Origin: Misgurnus anguillicaudatus
Taxonomy: Eukaryota > Chordata > Actinopteri > Cypriniformes > Cobitidae
NCBI RefSeq assembly: GCF_027580225.2
Contig: NC_073352.2
Span: forward strand, 33,219,501 to 33,283,500
Length of the DNA: 64,000 nt
Reading direction: 5' to 3'
The translations under genes and the position numbers were made by a program. The notes below the pieces were generated by a model. That model searched no databases. It was not told the origin of the DNA and saw only the letters and a program-made list of their open reading frames with translations. This document shows positions 1 to 11,499 of this stretch, one piece after another; the stretch's first letter is position 1; each line of letters starts with the position of its first letter.

Positions 1-64
1 TATGAAAGAGACAAAAAGTTTGTATATGTATTTTTGTGAGGAAGATGAGTGTGTGTGTGTGTGT

Positions 65-95
<31 letters not shown>

Positions 96-756
96 GAGAT
101 GAGGGTACAGGCAGGGAATACGGGTGCTTTGTTTCCGAGTCAGAAGCAGATAAAAGTTTTATGATTGATGTGACATCCAGAACAAGTGAGAGCAGAGAGG
201 TGAACAGGTCACGATGAGGACACATGCCATGTCCCATTCAATAGATATGAGATGTATGAGACATGATGCCATTACTTCATGATTTTAAAATGTAAGGTAT
301 TTAATCAACATTATCAACCCTTATTTTTTGTCTTATTGTGCAAGATTTATTATTATTTCAATGAAAAACTATGTTGTAATCTTTGTAATTACTTAAAACT
401 ACAAAACTACTAAAGTAATACAAAACTAATTCTCATTCTGGCGCGGGACATCCATAACACATTCCTGTAGTTGAACTTGTTAAAAAATGGCCATAACAAC
501 GCCAAGGTCATGGATTCGATTCCTGTGGAATGTTCAAACGGATAAAATGTATAGCTACATTGAATGCGCTGAGCATTCATGTTGACACTAGAGATACCAA
601 ATCACTCTTGTGCAGACCATGCACCATAGTTTGTTTAAATTGTGCATCTAGTTTTTAGTGTGAGTGGTCTCGTCATTAACTAGCATTTGACATTTAACTA
701 AATCTAGAACAGGGTAATAACTGTTTATTAAGCATCATTTTTCTCTACTACTTTAG
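1..756. other. Intron of dnajc4 with microsatellite; no exon seen
   Basis: Contains a (GT)n(GA)n microsatellite at 49-96 and a B-box-like GGATTCGATTCC near 512 that suggests a worn SINE fragment. The missing J-domain exons of dnajc4 are not here. Confidence 0.6.
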
Positions 757-3700
757 ATGCATCCAGACAGTGACCTGTCTAATCCTGGTCTGCACAGTCA
801 GTTTGTGAAGCTGAATGAAGCTTACAGGGTGCTGAGCAGAGAAGGTTCCCGACGGGACTATGACCTCAAGCTGAGGTATCAGTACGCTGGAGGTCAGGCC
901 TTCGGGTCATCCACGTACAGCCCCAGGTGAGCTGCACCAATAGGGAGCTTCACAGTCTTTTTTAGATCTTTGACCGTGAGCTCAAACTGATAAAACTTAA
1001 GTCATTTGACAGATATTTATTCAAACTGAGAAGCACATTTAGCTTTTGATGTGTGTATATTTGTTAGTGAGAGTAACACGAGGGGCAACCTTCCGATCTC
1101 TCTGATGAAGCCAATACGGAAGTGATTTAAACTGCAATTCATCGACTGGCCACTAGAGGCTCCAAAAGGAAGTCAATTTCCATAGACCTCCATGTTAAAA
1201 TAGCCAACTTTACAGTAGAAAATTATGTGTTTACAGCCTGGTAAAAAAGTGTTTTGGTCTGTGTAGCTATTTTTGCCCTTCATGACAACTATGAGGGGGT
1301 GAATTTTTTTGTAACTCATCCGTTTAATGATATTAAGCCTTAAAGTTCTGCATAATTAAGGGCGTGGCCAGTTGAGTGATGGTTGAACAGCCACTGCAGT
1401 CACTAGAGGCAAGCTAGGGGGGTGTGGTTTCAGCGACCAGTCACCTCAGCTTCCCCCCCGTCCCGCCTCTTTACCCATTTTCGGATATCCGGGAATGATG
1501 CGCGGTGACGCGCGGCCAAGATGGGGACGGTAGGAGACGCCTACTTTAAGCTTCAAAAACGATCTTCAGAAACCTATGCGTGATGTCACAGACACTACGT
1601 CCATCTTTTTTTTTTACAGTTAATGGAGTAACACAATACTCAATGAGAAAAAACTGATAATGAAATCAATTATTTGAGCATTAAACAACGGGTCATGGAA
1701 TTTTAAAATGTCTTTACCAGACATTGAAAGTCAGGGAATTTTACATATTTTTATCAAATTGTTTGTTGCTTTAAATTTTACTAAAAACAATTTCAGTTTA
1801 GCAGTAAAATAAATCCTTACATAAAGATTAAATTGGTGTTAAATAAATTCTATTAATGCTCTCTCTGGAGCATTTTTGTCACCATAATGTTTGTTCTAAG
1901 CTTTGTTTGCAATGGTGGATCGGCTACTTTTCTTCACCAAATTTTTTTAATGTACTGTAAATGTTGTCAAATCAGTGCTGCCCTGATGGCCTGGTAGAGT
2001 AATAATTTGAATAAGAAATTATTTGTATTGTGTAGGTCACAATTATTAAAAAATGATTTCATATCACCACAATGATTGCACATCTCTTTATAAAACACAA
2101 GGGGGAGCTGCAGCGCCTGTATAAACAAGACCTTATCAGATGGTGCTCCTTAACCAGGAATTCCAAATTTAGGGAAGTGAAGGATGTTGTTCTTAAGGAT
2201 CTGTAAGGAATTTTTTTTTTTCAGCCACTACAGAGGATTGGCTACTATTTGATTTTGATTGCATTTTTATTTTCAGTTATTTTTCAGAAACTTTATTGTG
2301 TTTATTTCTTATGAAAAAGATAGATTGAAAGATAATTATTAAATAATTAAATATTTTATGTGTATTAATATTTACTGCCAGGTAAACCTTGCAAAATATT
2401 TCATTTAAATAATTGCAATAATTAATAATTGTGAAAATTATTTCATGAACAAAAAAAGAATGTATGAGAATTAAATGTCAAAGCAATAAACAGTCAATTA
2501 ATTGTCATAATCGACACAATTAGTTAGACAATTAACCGTCAGCCAAATTACATAATCGTGACAGCCCTATGAGTATGTGTCTAACACTGCCATTTTGAAA
2601 ATGCGACCTCTAGTGGTAAAATCCTACATATTGTGCCTTTAAAGTAGCTATGAAACGATTTGAAGGAATGTCAATTAAATATATTTACTCATGCGGCAAG
2701 TAGCTGTGTAATAAGCAGGGTAATTTCATCAAGCTGGTTGTTTTTGTAAATAAAGACATATTTGCTATTTTTTGCTTACCAAGCGTAATTGAAAGAAATG
2801 TTATTATTTCTATGTTTATGTCTCTTTCTCTCTCTGTCTCTCTATCTCTCTCTCAGTGGAGAGGCATCAGACAACATACGATATTGGGAGCAGTTCAGAC
2901 AGGCCCAGCCTCAGGAGAACTCATCCGAGAGTTGGGAAAAGAGAAAGAAACGAAACATGCGATTAGTTGGCTACTGCGTGCTTACCATGCTAGTCAGTAT
3001 CTCTGCACATTACTTTGGGTTCAGGTGAGACCTTGAACATACACGCTCTCATCTGCACATACTATCAACATCAGTATGCGTGAAAAATGTTGACCGGTCG
3101 TCATAATTATGTGAAAGATAATCGAAATGTTTCAGTGCTGATAACAAGTCAGTGTTTTGCAACTGTTTATATGAAATCACGGTACAAATGTTCTCTGTTT
3201 TTTCTTCACTTCCTGATGAAAACACGATAGTAATGGTGCTTTGTTTTTCAAGCACGTTTCGTCTGCCCCAGTGCCAGACAAATCCCAGTAGAGCGCGTCC
3301 ACTGGTTTCCCATAATCCCTGATGTTTAGTTATCCTTTCCAGTATCGGTGAAATGTTTTTACACCTTGAATTCTGCCGACAGAAATTAAGTATCTTCTCT
3401 AAACAAACACTGCTCGGTTGACGCATAGCAGAAGTGCGCTTGAAATGTTTTGAAAAACGATCCCGTTTAACTGCCTTGTCGGTGCCCTTTCTAATGCGAC
3501 CCCAAATTTATGCCGGCACCTTGTGGATGTCTGTTGACCCCTTCAAATATATATGTTGGCAGTAAATCTTCTCACCTTTGACCTTTGGGTTGTTCTGTCA
3601 AGCAGGAAACTGGAAGAGGTCCACAGTAACTTCATGGATGAGAAAGACAGACTCATCACTGAGATCTACAATAAATCCAAAGAGCAAGCCAGGTTGGAGC

Positions 3701-4074
3701 GCTTTGAAGTTGCCTTCATGTTTATGTTGATCTGAAGCTTGTAGATTTTGAAATCACAAGGGAAACATTGTTAAAGGAGTTGTTGTGGGATATGGTTTGA
3801 TGAGTATAAGTTCAGCACAGCGCCGCAGCCTGGTTTTGAGATATTATTTGATGTCAAGCATCCATAAAACTGTTACATAGAAGTGCAATGGCAAGCACCC
3901 ATAACACCTTAGCAACTATTCAATTTTTTTTTAAATCTACTTTTGTTGATCATGTTTCTATCTGTTATCTTCCTCAGAGTGAACGGCTTTAAGAAACAAC
4001 AGGAGATTTTGAGACAAAAACACGCCGAGTTCCTGGAGAGATACAAGATCCGTAGCAGCGGAGAAGAGAAGTGA
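757..4074 (+). CDS. dnajc4: DnaJ homolog subfamily C member 4, 3' part (four exons)
   Basis: J-domain co-chaperone of Hsp70 with a membrane anchor; in the family the J domain stimulates Hsp70 ATPase through its HPD motif. Exons seen: 757-926, 2857-3024, 3606-3692 and 3978-4074 (stop TGA 4072-4074), all with AG/GT borders and joined in phase 2. The first visible exon starts inside the J domain, immediately before HPD (HPDSD), and continues with FVKLNEAYRVLSRE and a RRDYD end of the domain. The second exon carries a conserved YWEQFR motif and one hydrophobic membrane segment (LVGYCVLTMLVSISAHYFGF). The third carries NFMDEKDRLITEIYN, nearly identical to human DNAJC4 as I know it. The fourth is a charged tail ending SSGEEK. 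The start codon and the first half of the J domain lie upstream of the window; I found no such exon in bases 1-756. vegfb follows on the same strand, as in human. A palindromic MITE begins about 22 bases after the stop. Confidence 0.93.
1083..1618. repeat. Interspersed repeat in dnajc4 intron
   Basis: A GC-richer block from the GGGGCAACCTTCCGATCTCT region to a T-tract ending TTTTTTTTACAGT. I recognise its text as a common teleost interspersed repeat. No coding capacity and no second copy in the window. Confidence 0.45.
2033..2568 (-). mobile_element. Non-autonomous hAT-like element, copy 1
   Basis: Matches 5083-5656 in inverted orientation over most of its length (for example AATTAACCGTCAGCCAAATT versus its complement at about 5100). 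It ends GTCACGATTATG-type / GGGCTGTC. It lies in the intron just upstream of dnajc4 exon 2857-3024. Confidence 0.75.
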
Positions 4075-4095
4075 AATGAAGAAAGAGAAACTTTA

Positions 4096-4375
4096 TGGTC
4101 TAGTTCACCCAAAAATGAAAATTCTGTCATCATTTAACCCTCATGTTGTTTTAAATCTGTATGAATTTCTTTTTTCTGATGAACACAAAAGAGGATATTT
4201 TAATAAATGATGGTAAACACACAGCTGATTATGAATTCCATCGTATTTATTTTTCCTACTATGGAAGTCAATGGTTACCATCAGCAATCATTTATTAAAA
4301 ATATCTTGGTGTTCAGAAATGTAGATTTAGAACAACATGAGGATGTTTTCATTTTTGGGTGAACTATCCCTTTAA
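4096..4375. mobile_element. Palindromic MITE directly after the dnajc4 stop
   Basis: Starts TAGTTCACCCAAAAATGAAA and ends with the complement TTCATTTTTGGGTGAACTAT at about 4350-4369, a foldback across its ~280 bp. It very probably forms part of the dnajc4 3' UTR. Related ends occur at 6648, 17583 and 37201. Confidence 0.8.
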
Positions 4376-4490
4376 TAATATTTTGCATTTATAGTTTTTA
4401 ACTAATTATTTGATACTCAATTAAGTGCCATTAAATGAAGCTGAATCCATACAAAGGATCAGATTGTTACAAAATGTTATTTTCGTATGT

Positions 4491-6075
4491 ATTTGAAGAG
4501 TTTGGTTCCAAAACGCGATAAGCACCATTTTAAAAAAAATTATTACCGGCAAAATCAGTATTATATCTGATCAGAAATAAAAAGTTAATTCATAATTTTA
4601 TGCAAAATCCGATATCCGCCATGTTATCTTTTCTCCTTTTTTTCCAAAACCGTGACAAACGCCAGTCCTCCTTCTCTGCAGAATGCAATAAATCCGCTCA
4701 ACAAATCACAGCGCACCATTACTCGCATTGTAAACAATAATGACGGCACAGATTCTTAGTTTTCCTCATCTACTTTGTACTTCGTGATCAACAAACAAAC
4801 AAAAACAAAATAGTAATTTTGTTGGCATTGATAAACCTGTGGTGGTTTTCTGTGACGGGAAAGAAACGTAAGCCATCAAAATCTAATACTTTTAACGCAC
4901 TCAGGCGAAGGAAAAATGGCGGATTTTGCTTGTTCTCCCGACAGCGTCAAGCTTCTGTCATGCTAACACATTGACCCCAGAGGATCTTATGAAAACTTTA
5001 CACTATTTTACTCAAAGTCAACAAAAATCGAGCAGGACCAAAACATTTTACAGCTGATTGCTGTCAAAAAGTTCATCGACAACTAGGGCTGTCACAATTA
5101 TGTAATTTGGCTGACGGTTAATTGTCTAACTAATTGTGTCGATTATGACAATTAATTGAAAAAGTTTTATTGCTTTGACATTTAATTCTCATAAAAAAAA
5201 AATTGTTCATGAAATAATTTTCACACATTGTTGCGATTAAATAAATTTTGTGAGGTTTACCTGCCAGTAAATATTAATACACATAACACATTTAATTATT
5301 TAATACATATCTTTCAATCTATCTTTTTTTTATAAGAAATAAACACAATAAAGTTTCTGAAAAATAACTGAAAATAAAAATGCAATCAAAATCAAATAGT
5401 AGCCAATCCTACTAATGTCATATAAGTACTGGACCACATGTCGTGGCTGCAAAAAAAATCAATTCCTTACAGATCGTTAAGAATAACATCCTTCACTTTC
5501 CTAAATTTGGAATTGCTGGTTCAGGAGTACCATCTGATACGGTCTCGTTTATACAGGCGCTGCAGCTCCCCCTTGTGTTTTTTAAGAGATGTGCAATCAT
5601 TGCAGTGATCTGAAATCATCATGATGAGACGATTATTTAATAATTGCGACAGCCTTATCGACGACGTGCTAAGTATAACCGCAGCAATGACAGTGATCTT
5701 AATATGACAAAGTAAGTGTTTTGATTAATGCCATAAATGTTTATTTTTTAATCAGTATAAACCACTAGTCAACTAAATGAATATAACATGGCAAAGATGA
5801 ATGCACATTTATATATTGATTCAATAGATTTATTGCATTTTGGAAAAAAAAACATTTCATGGATTTATTGCATTTTGCGAAAAAAAATCTTTAGTTTTAT
5901 AATAAATCTTTGAAAATCAAATTATTGATTTGATATTTTATGTAATTATAACCTAAATATGCTATGTGAACATTTGTAACAGAAAATAGTGGTTTTCATC
6001 TTGTCACTTTCTTATAGAAAAAACATTTTAGTCAAAATAGATTTATTGCGTTTTGGAATCAAACTCTTTAAATCT
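4491..6075. mobile_element. Transposon remnant with TTTGGTTCCAAAACGC ends
   Basis: Left end GAGTTTGGTTCCAAAACGC near 4500; right end GCGTTTTGGAATCAAACTCTT at 6049-6069. Internal sequence recurs inverted at 30679-31330. It was split by insertion of the hAT-like element at 5083-5656: the words on both sides (GTTCATCGAC / GACGACGTGC) are continuous in the second copy. Confidence 0.65.
5083..5656 (+). mobile_element. Non-autonomous hAT-like element, copy 2, with 8-bp target duplication
   Basis: Begins CTAGGGCTGTCACAATTATG and ends AATTGCGACAGCCTT. Flanked by ATCGACAA (5075-5082) and ATCGACGA (5657-5664), an 8-bp duplication with one change, as expected for hAT. It is inserted in the element 4491-6075 and inverted relative to the copy at 2033-2568. 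Confidence 0.75.
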
Positions 6076-6647
6076 TTAATCAACTTACAGTCAGATTAAT
6101 GTCACCGCGGCAGGAAAACAAACCAGGCTGATTTTAGGTGAGTGTGGTTCAACTAAACCTGTACACCTACTTGCATTGCCTGCATTTAAAGGCGACGTTG
6201 TAACTGCACCTGGAAAGGGTGTTATGGAAACATTGCATTCCTGATAAAGCCGTACATCAAAACATTGAAACACCGTGCACTTTGTTAAGCTCACTGCGTA
6301 TGTAGGAGGAATCCTTATGCAAGTATATACTACAGATGGCCAGTGCTGTCCGGTGTGCGTGAATCAGCAGTGTAGTGTATAAGGATTCAGGTGCTGGTTA
6401 TTTCACAACTTCAAATAATCTTTGAAGTCATGGTGCTTTGAAAGTTATAAATAAAAGATATAGCATCTTTGGTACACACGTTGAGTGCTATACAGGATGA
6501 TTTTAATATATAGTCCAGGATCCTGGATTTGAGAGAATTCATACACAGACTGCTGCTGTCACAAAATTGAGTATTTGAAGTTATTTGAACGGTTGCCTTA
6601 TTTATAGAATTCAGTATTTATAGAGAATTTATATTTCATAGAGAAAT

Positions 6648-6903
6648 ATGAAAATTCTGTCATCATTTATACTCACCCTCATATTGTTACAACCCTGTAT
6701 TCATTTCTTTGTTCGGCTGAACACAAAGGAAGAGGTTGTGAGTAATATTTGTAACCAAATCGTTTTCAATCACCATTCACTTCCGCAGTAGTTTCCAGCT
6801 TCATTACAAATATTTTCATGTGTTCAACGCAGAGCAAAGAAATTAATACAGGTTTGTAACAACATGAGGGTGAGTAATTTGGTGTAAATTATCCATTAAA
6901 GTG
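6648..6903. mobile_element. Palindromic MITE, second copy
   Basis: Same family as 4096-4375 (ATTCTGTCATCATTTATACT ... CAACATGAGGGTGAGTAATT), more diverged, intergenic. Confidence 0.6.
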
Positions 6904-7301
6904 GATATTCTGGAAAATAAACAGTCAATATAAATCACCAGAGTTTACTTTTTTGTAAGTATGTAAGACCTTTAATGTCTTTCTATGACATTGTTTTTTT
7001 TTCTGTGATGAATAATTAAAAGTGATATCAATGGATCCCACATTACACAACTGTTCTTTGTTTTTTATGTAGATAAAAATTGACCCCATCTGTAAAATCC
7101 AGGTCTCATAATCTAATGACAAGAGGAGCACCAAAGTTTGTTTTTAATTTTTGATTTCACATAGATTTTGATCTTTATCATAGTCTTAGTCAATGTTAAG
7201 CATATCATGGTTATATTTTACACAGTTCTTTACAATATGTAGGACCATCACATACACTGTCAAAAATTAAAGGTACAAAAGCTGTCACTGGGACGGTACC
7301 C

Positions 7302-8014
7302 TTAAAGGGGACATATCATGAAAATCTGACTTTTTCCATGTTTAAGTGCTATAATTGGGTCCACAGTGCTTATGTCAACCTAGAAAATATGAAAAAGATC
7401 AACCCAGTAACATAGTTTTTGGTAAGCCATTCTCACATGCAAGCATGTAAAATTGTCATTGAAATTTGGCTCCCCCTGTGATGTCAGAAGGGGATAATAC
7501 TAGTGATGGGAGAAACAAAGCTTTTTGAAGCCTTGAATCAGTTGAACCAATTGGTTCGAAAAATTATTTAGTTTTTTGAAACCTTCAAAACACCACACCT
7601 GACCTGCTGGTTAAAATAGTGTGAAAGCAGATCTGTCCAAACATTTTACACTTTTTTACAACTCCCCCTAGTGGTGAATAATCAGATCTTCGAAACGTTT
7701 ACTAAAATAACATTACTTTGCCAGTTTGAAACAATGCTCCGAACCAATGATTTGTAACAAAGGATTCATAAAAGTTAAAAGCGACCGTCACTAGATAATA
7801 CTGCCCCTTAATCTGCACTATCCAACCACGACACTGCCATTTAGTGCAGAAATCAGCTCATTTGCATTTTAAAAGACACACCCAAAGAACGGCACATTTT
7901 TGCTCAAACCTACAAAGTGGCAATTAACATGTTATAATAAGTTATCTATGGGGTATTTTGAGCTAAAACCTCACATGTGTACTCTGAGGACACCAAATAT
8001 TTATTTGACATCTT
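7302..8014 (+). mobile_element. MITE starting TTAAAGGGGACATATCATG, inside 7253-8126
   Basis: The same family occurs complete at 21424-21955 and 43710-44199 (ATGAAAATCTGACTTTTTCC, GAGCTAAAACYTCACAT, GACACCAAA). This copy has lost its 3' terminus and is itself interrupted at 7501-7793. Confidence 0.75.
7501..7793 (+). mobile_element. Non-autonomous hAT element with perfect 8-bp duplication
   Basis: TAGTGATGGGAGA ... CGACCGTCACTA, 293 bp, flanked by GATAATAC at 7493-7500 and 7794-7801. Short inverted ends TAGTGAYGG fit the hAT superfamily. Innermost of three nested insertions. Confidence 0.85.
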
Positions 8015-8127
8015 CCTACCAGTTTGTACCTTTGAGGAAGTTATATGCACCCTTTAGAAAATGTGTACTTTTTGAATAGGGTACTGGCGCAGTGACAGCT
8101 TTTGTACCTTTATTTCTGAAAGTGTAC

Positions 8128-8215
8128 TGATAAAATGCATACCTTGTAACGCAGTGTAAGTCGCTTTGGATGAAGTGTATGCTGAAGGCATAAATATTAT
8201 TGTAAATTTTAGAAA
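8128..8215 (+). mobile_element. SINE 3' tail fragment
   Basis: GATAAAATGCATACCTTGTA then GTGTAAGTCGCTTTGGATGA, the tail seen in reverse at 29250-29340. Such tails are shared with L2/UnaL2-type LINEs. The tRNA-like head is missing. Confidence 0.55.
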
Positions 8216-8369
8216 TTTTAGATGTAGAAAACAGTATATTACAAAAAGATGTTTTCACAGGCAGGGTCACATATGTACAACAAATTATGCCTTGTAGACC
8301 GTTAGGTAAAAATGGTTAAAATATGTACCCTGGGGCAGTATTCTATAAAAGGCCATAATTTGTACCATT

Positions 8370-9085
8370 AGGTACAGATATTCCCACGGGTCCTTGAAAT
8401 CCTTGAAAGTTTGTGAATCTGGGGGAAAAAATTCAAGGCCCTCGGAAGTTTTTGAAAATATACATACATAGATACAGGTTATTGAAAGTGCTTGAATCTA
8501 TTTTATGCAAGAAGTTTTCTGGAAAAAAATCGATATTATTCCTTGTGTTGTGTAGGATAATATCATAAAATTTTAGACTTTTTAAGCACACGTGCTAAAC
8601 TGTTCGCTTTAAATTCCTTTATCTTCTGTATGCGAATATTGATTCATACCAAAATGCTTATTTGCATAGTTGTGTTTGACACATGAAAACGTCTCGGGTT
8701 ACATATGTAACTGTTGTTCCCTGAGAAGGGAATGAGACGCTGCGTCTCCCTTGCCATATTCCTGCGTCTCTGTAACGCCGTCTTTGGCAATATTTCAGAT
8801 AGCGATATACTTCCTGGCTCCCGCGTCACCATTGGTTGAATTTGATATAAACATTCAGACGAACTTACCTCTGGAGGCGTCCCCAAAGTGTCACCGCAGT
8901 GACGCAGCGCGAGTTCCCTCAAAAGGGAACTGTAACAATGTATCTTAAAAGATAACACAATGTAACCTTGCTCTCACTTGAAATGTGTCCCACATTTAGT
9001 CCTTGAATTTGAGGGTATTGGAGCTGGAAAGTCCTTGAAAGGTCCTTGAATTTGAAGTTAACTAAGGTGTGGGAACCCTGAGATA
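8370..9085 (+). mobile_element. Element with TTCCCACGGGTCCTTGAA / GTGTGGGAACCCTG ends
   Basis: Inverted ends related to each other, repeated CCTTGAAAG words near both ends, and a GC-richer core at 8688-8945 (ACGTCTCGGGTTACATATGT to GACGCAGCGCGAGTTCCCTC). The same core and flank recur as a palindrome at 49861-50637. It sits between two parts of a 7253-type MITE (8270-8372 and 9086-9252). Confidence 0.65.
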
Positions 9086-9589
9086 TGTATACATTTGGTA
9101 CCACCATGTACCTTTGATATACTTATATGTATCTTTGGTACCAATACTTTTGAGGTACTATTATAAACTCTTTAGGTGCAACGCTGTAGTTTTTAAAAGG
9201 TACAAACCCAGTGACCAATGGGCTACATATTTTGAGCTTTTTTGACAGTGTATGTTTATTAGTTTTTATCAGTGTTGTTTGATAAATGTCACAAGGTTTA
9301 GTGCTTCACGCCCTTAATTGAGGCATGAGTAGTAAACTTTCCTAATTTGAGGGGGCAAAGTCCCACAAAAGGAGTGACCTAAGCCATATCAAAGGACCAA
9401 AATGTCAAATGAGCTGTATTGACCACCCAGAACAGCCAACATTGTGATGTCACACTGAATACGTGAAACTGACACGGAAAAGAAAGTCCGTGGTACGGAC
9501 ACGGAAAAATGCGGAGATCCGTGACAATGACACGGATAAATGGGCAAAATATTCAGTGACTATAACATGGCAATTCGTGAGATTAGGCT

Positions 9590-9915
9590 GCACATTTTGC
9601 ATTTATTTATTTGGAAGACACTTTTATCCAAAATAACTTACAATGCATTTGTTCATACATCTTCTGGACCTTCAAAAACTGACTGAAGACTCATCTCTTT
9701 TCTTTACATCTCCTGCTTTTTGTAAAGCGTTAGGTTAACCGAGACAAGATTAAGAGCAGTTTTGTTGATATGATTGCTTTCATTGTTTTCCTCATTTGTA
9801 AGTCGCTTTGGATAAAAGCATTTGGTAAATGTAAACCTATAAATTTTTATCAGTATGTGTGCTCCCTGGAAAATGTTTTGTGCCTCTAACACAGTGCTTT
9901 ACCAACTGAGCTACA
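9590..9915. mobile_element. LINE/SINE tail cluster
   Basis: 9655-9830 resembles the 3' end of an L2-clade LINE (AACTGACTGAAGACTCATCT, then GTAAGTCGCTTTGGATAAAA). 9832-9915 is a reverse SINE body with TTTTTATCAGTATGTGTGCT and a tRNA-like ACCAACTGAGCTAC. Only fragments. Confidence 0.45.
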
Positions 9916-9952
9916 AGTAAAATTGCACAGGCAAGCAGAAAAATATTCAAAT

Positions 9953-10950
9953 TTAGTTTTTGTTCATAGTCTCACTTAACTTCTCTTCGTGAACAAAACA
10001 TCTCTGAAACACTCGAATGTTATTTCTTTCCTGCGACATTCTAGAAGCTGCGACGACATTCTGGAGTCCACTGCAGTTTGCGCATTTCAAGGAAGCTTTA
10101 CATTCTCCAACTCTGTGCACATGTTGACAATCTAGGCTCGTTCTGTGACTGTACATTCAGGCACTCAGTCTTGATGTGGTTTTCTGATATCGCACGGGCC
10201 CATATGCAGGTGCTCCTCTCTGTTCGGGACTGATCTTGAAGATACCAGCTTTAAAGAATGAGTCATGGGCAGTTTCAGTGTTTTCCCCCCACTGTCTAGT
10301 TAACTTCTACGAGTCTGACAGTTTTAATGTAAACCCTTGCAGGACGCTGTCTGACCTTTACAGAAAAGCTAACAACATCGGCCACCACTGAACACTATCA
10401 ACGGCAAAATCTCTTGACCTTAGCCCAGGTTTGTTTATTTGGACATGTAATGGTTGGACCTCTCCTGACCACTGGGTTTTCCAGAACCCCTTTAGATAGT
10501 TATACACTGAAAGGGCTCTTTGCAGTTGTCAGATCGATTGCTGTAAGCAGTTCAGCAGAGATAGAACAGCCCGCATTCTTGCAGCCCACATGTGAGTTTT
10601 TTTTCTTGGTGTAACCCAAACATACCTGTGGGGATGTTGAGGGTCTTCACATGCAAGCAAAGTGGGGCGGGGTCATGGGCTGTTATATATTGAATAGTTT
10701 GTTAAACCAACAATTATTATTTAATTCTTATAAGTGTAACAGAATCACAAGGCTATGGTTTGAGAAGTGTCAAAGGATTTTGGGCATGATACACAACAGT
10801 GGCCCTTAAGTGCTTTTTTGCTTTTATTACATGTTACTGAATAATAATAAAAAATTATTGGGAAATAATTTCATTCGATTTCTTCATTAAAGGTAAATTA
10901 ATTTAAACAAGCATCACTTTAAAATGTTTTATTTTGATTTTTTTTCTTTT
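9953..10950. other. Intergenic sequence, nothing recognised
   Basis: No repeat family, splice pair or homologous ORF was recognised; short ORFs on both strands look random. Confidence 0.5.
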
Positions 10951-10955
10951 TTAAG

Positions 10956-11044
10956 CTTTACGTCCCCTGGTCCCCACACACAGCAGTCGGCTAAACTTCT
11001 TTCGAAGAGAAGAAAGTCAAGCAGGTTTGAAAGATTTGGTAAAG
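10956..11044 (+). other. Possible orphan exon between dnajc4 and vegfb
   Basis: An 89-nt segment with a long polypyrimidine acceptor (TTTTTTTTCTTTTTTAAG) and a strong donor (AAAG|GTGAGT). One frame is open throughout and encodes about 29 residues rich in Ser, Lys and Arg (for example KLLSKRRKSSRFERFGK). I do not recognise it. It could be an unlinked small gene, an alternative vegfb 5' exon, or chance. Confidence 0.2.
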
Positions 11045-11499
11045 GTGAGTAAATCATAAAATATAGCTTATATTTTTGGAGAGCTATCCCTTTAAATGTC
11101 GTCCTTCCGCAAAAGGAAATAGTCCCTTGTTAATGGTTGGTTTCTATGGGTGCTGCGCAGGAATACGCACAGTATCTACTGTATGTTAGCAGGTGTTTTG
11201 CGTCATCTGCTGTATATTAAATGATCAGGTAAACTATAAGTGCTTCAATTGTGATTGTGCTTTGTGTGCCATTTAAATTAATTATCTCTAAGTCAAAAAT
11301 TTTAATACAGATTCAGTGCAGGATGAAACAGTTCTGTGTATCATACAGTATAACTGCACACTTTTAGTTTCTTATTGTGAGTATTGCGTACTTTGGCACG
11401 ATTTGGAGTTGGATGTCGACAAAACACCCGTTTCATAATTATTCATTTTCAAATCATTTAAAAAGTATTAGCCTGCCTCTTTTAAAAAGACGTCACCGA

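Larger units (their letters stand above)
7253..8126. mobile_element. MITE with GGTACAAAAGCTGTCACTG inverted ends
   Basis: Left end TACACTGTCAAAAATTAAAG at 7253 and right end complement at 8072-8126 share about 50 bp with few differences; TA flanks both ends. Related fragments occur at 8270-9252, 20386-20560 and 54491-54666. It is interrupted by another element (7302-8014). Confidence 0.75.

Noticed and set aside
3049..3426. 125-codon minus-strand ORF in a dnajc4 intron
   Set aside because: No recognisable motif, no start context or splice support; consistent with chance.
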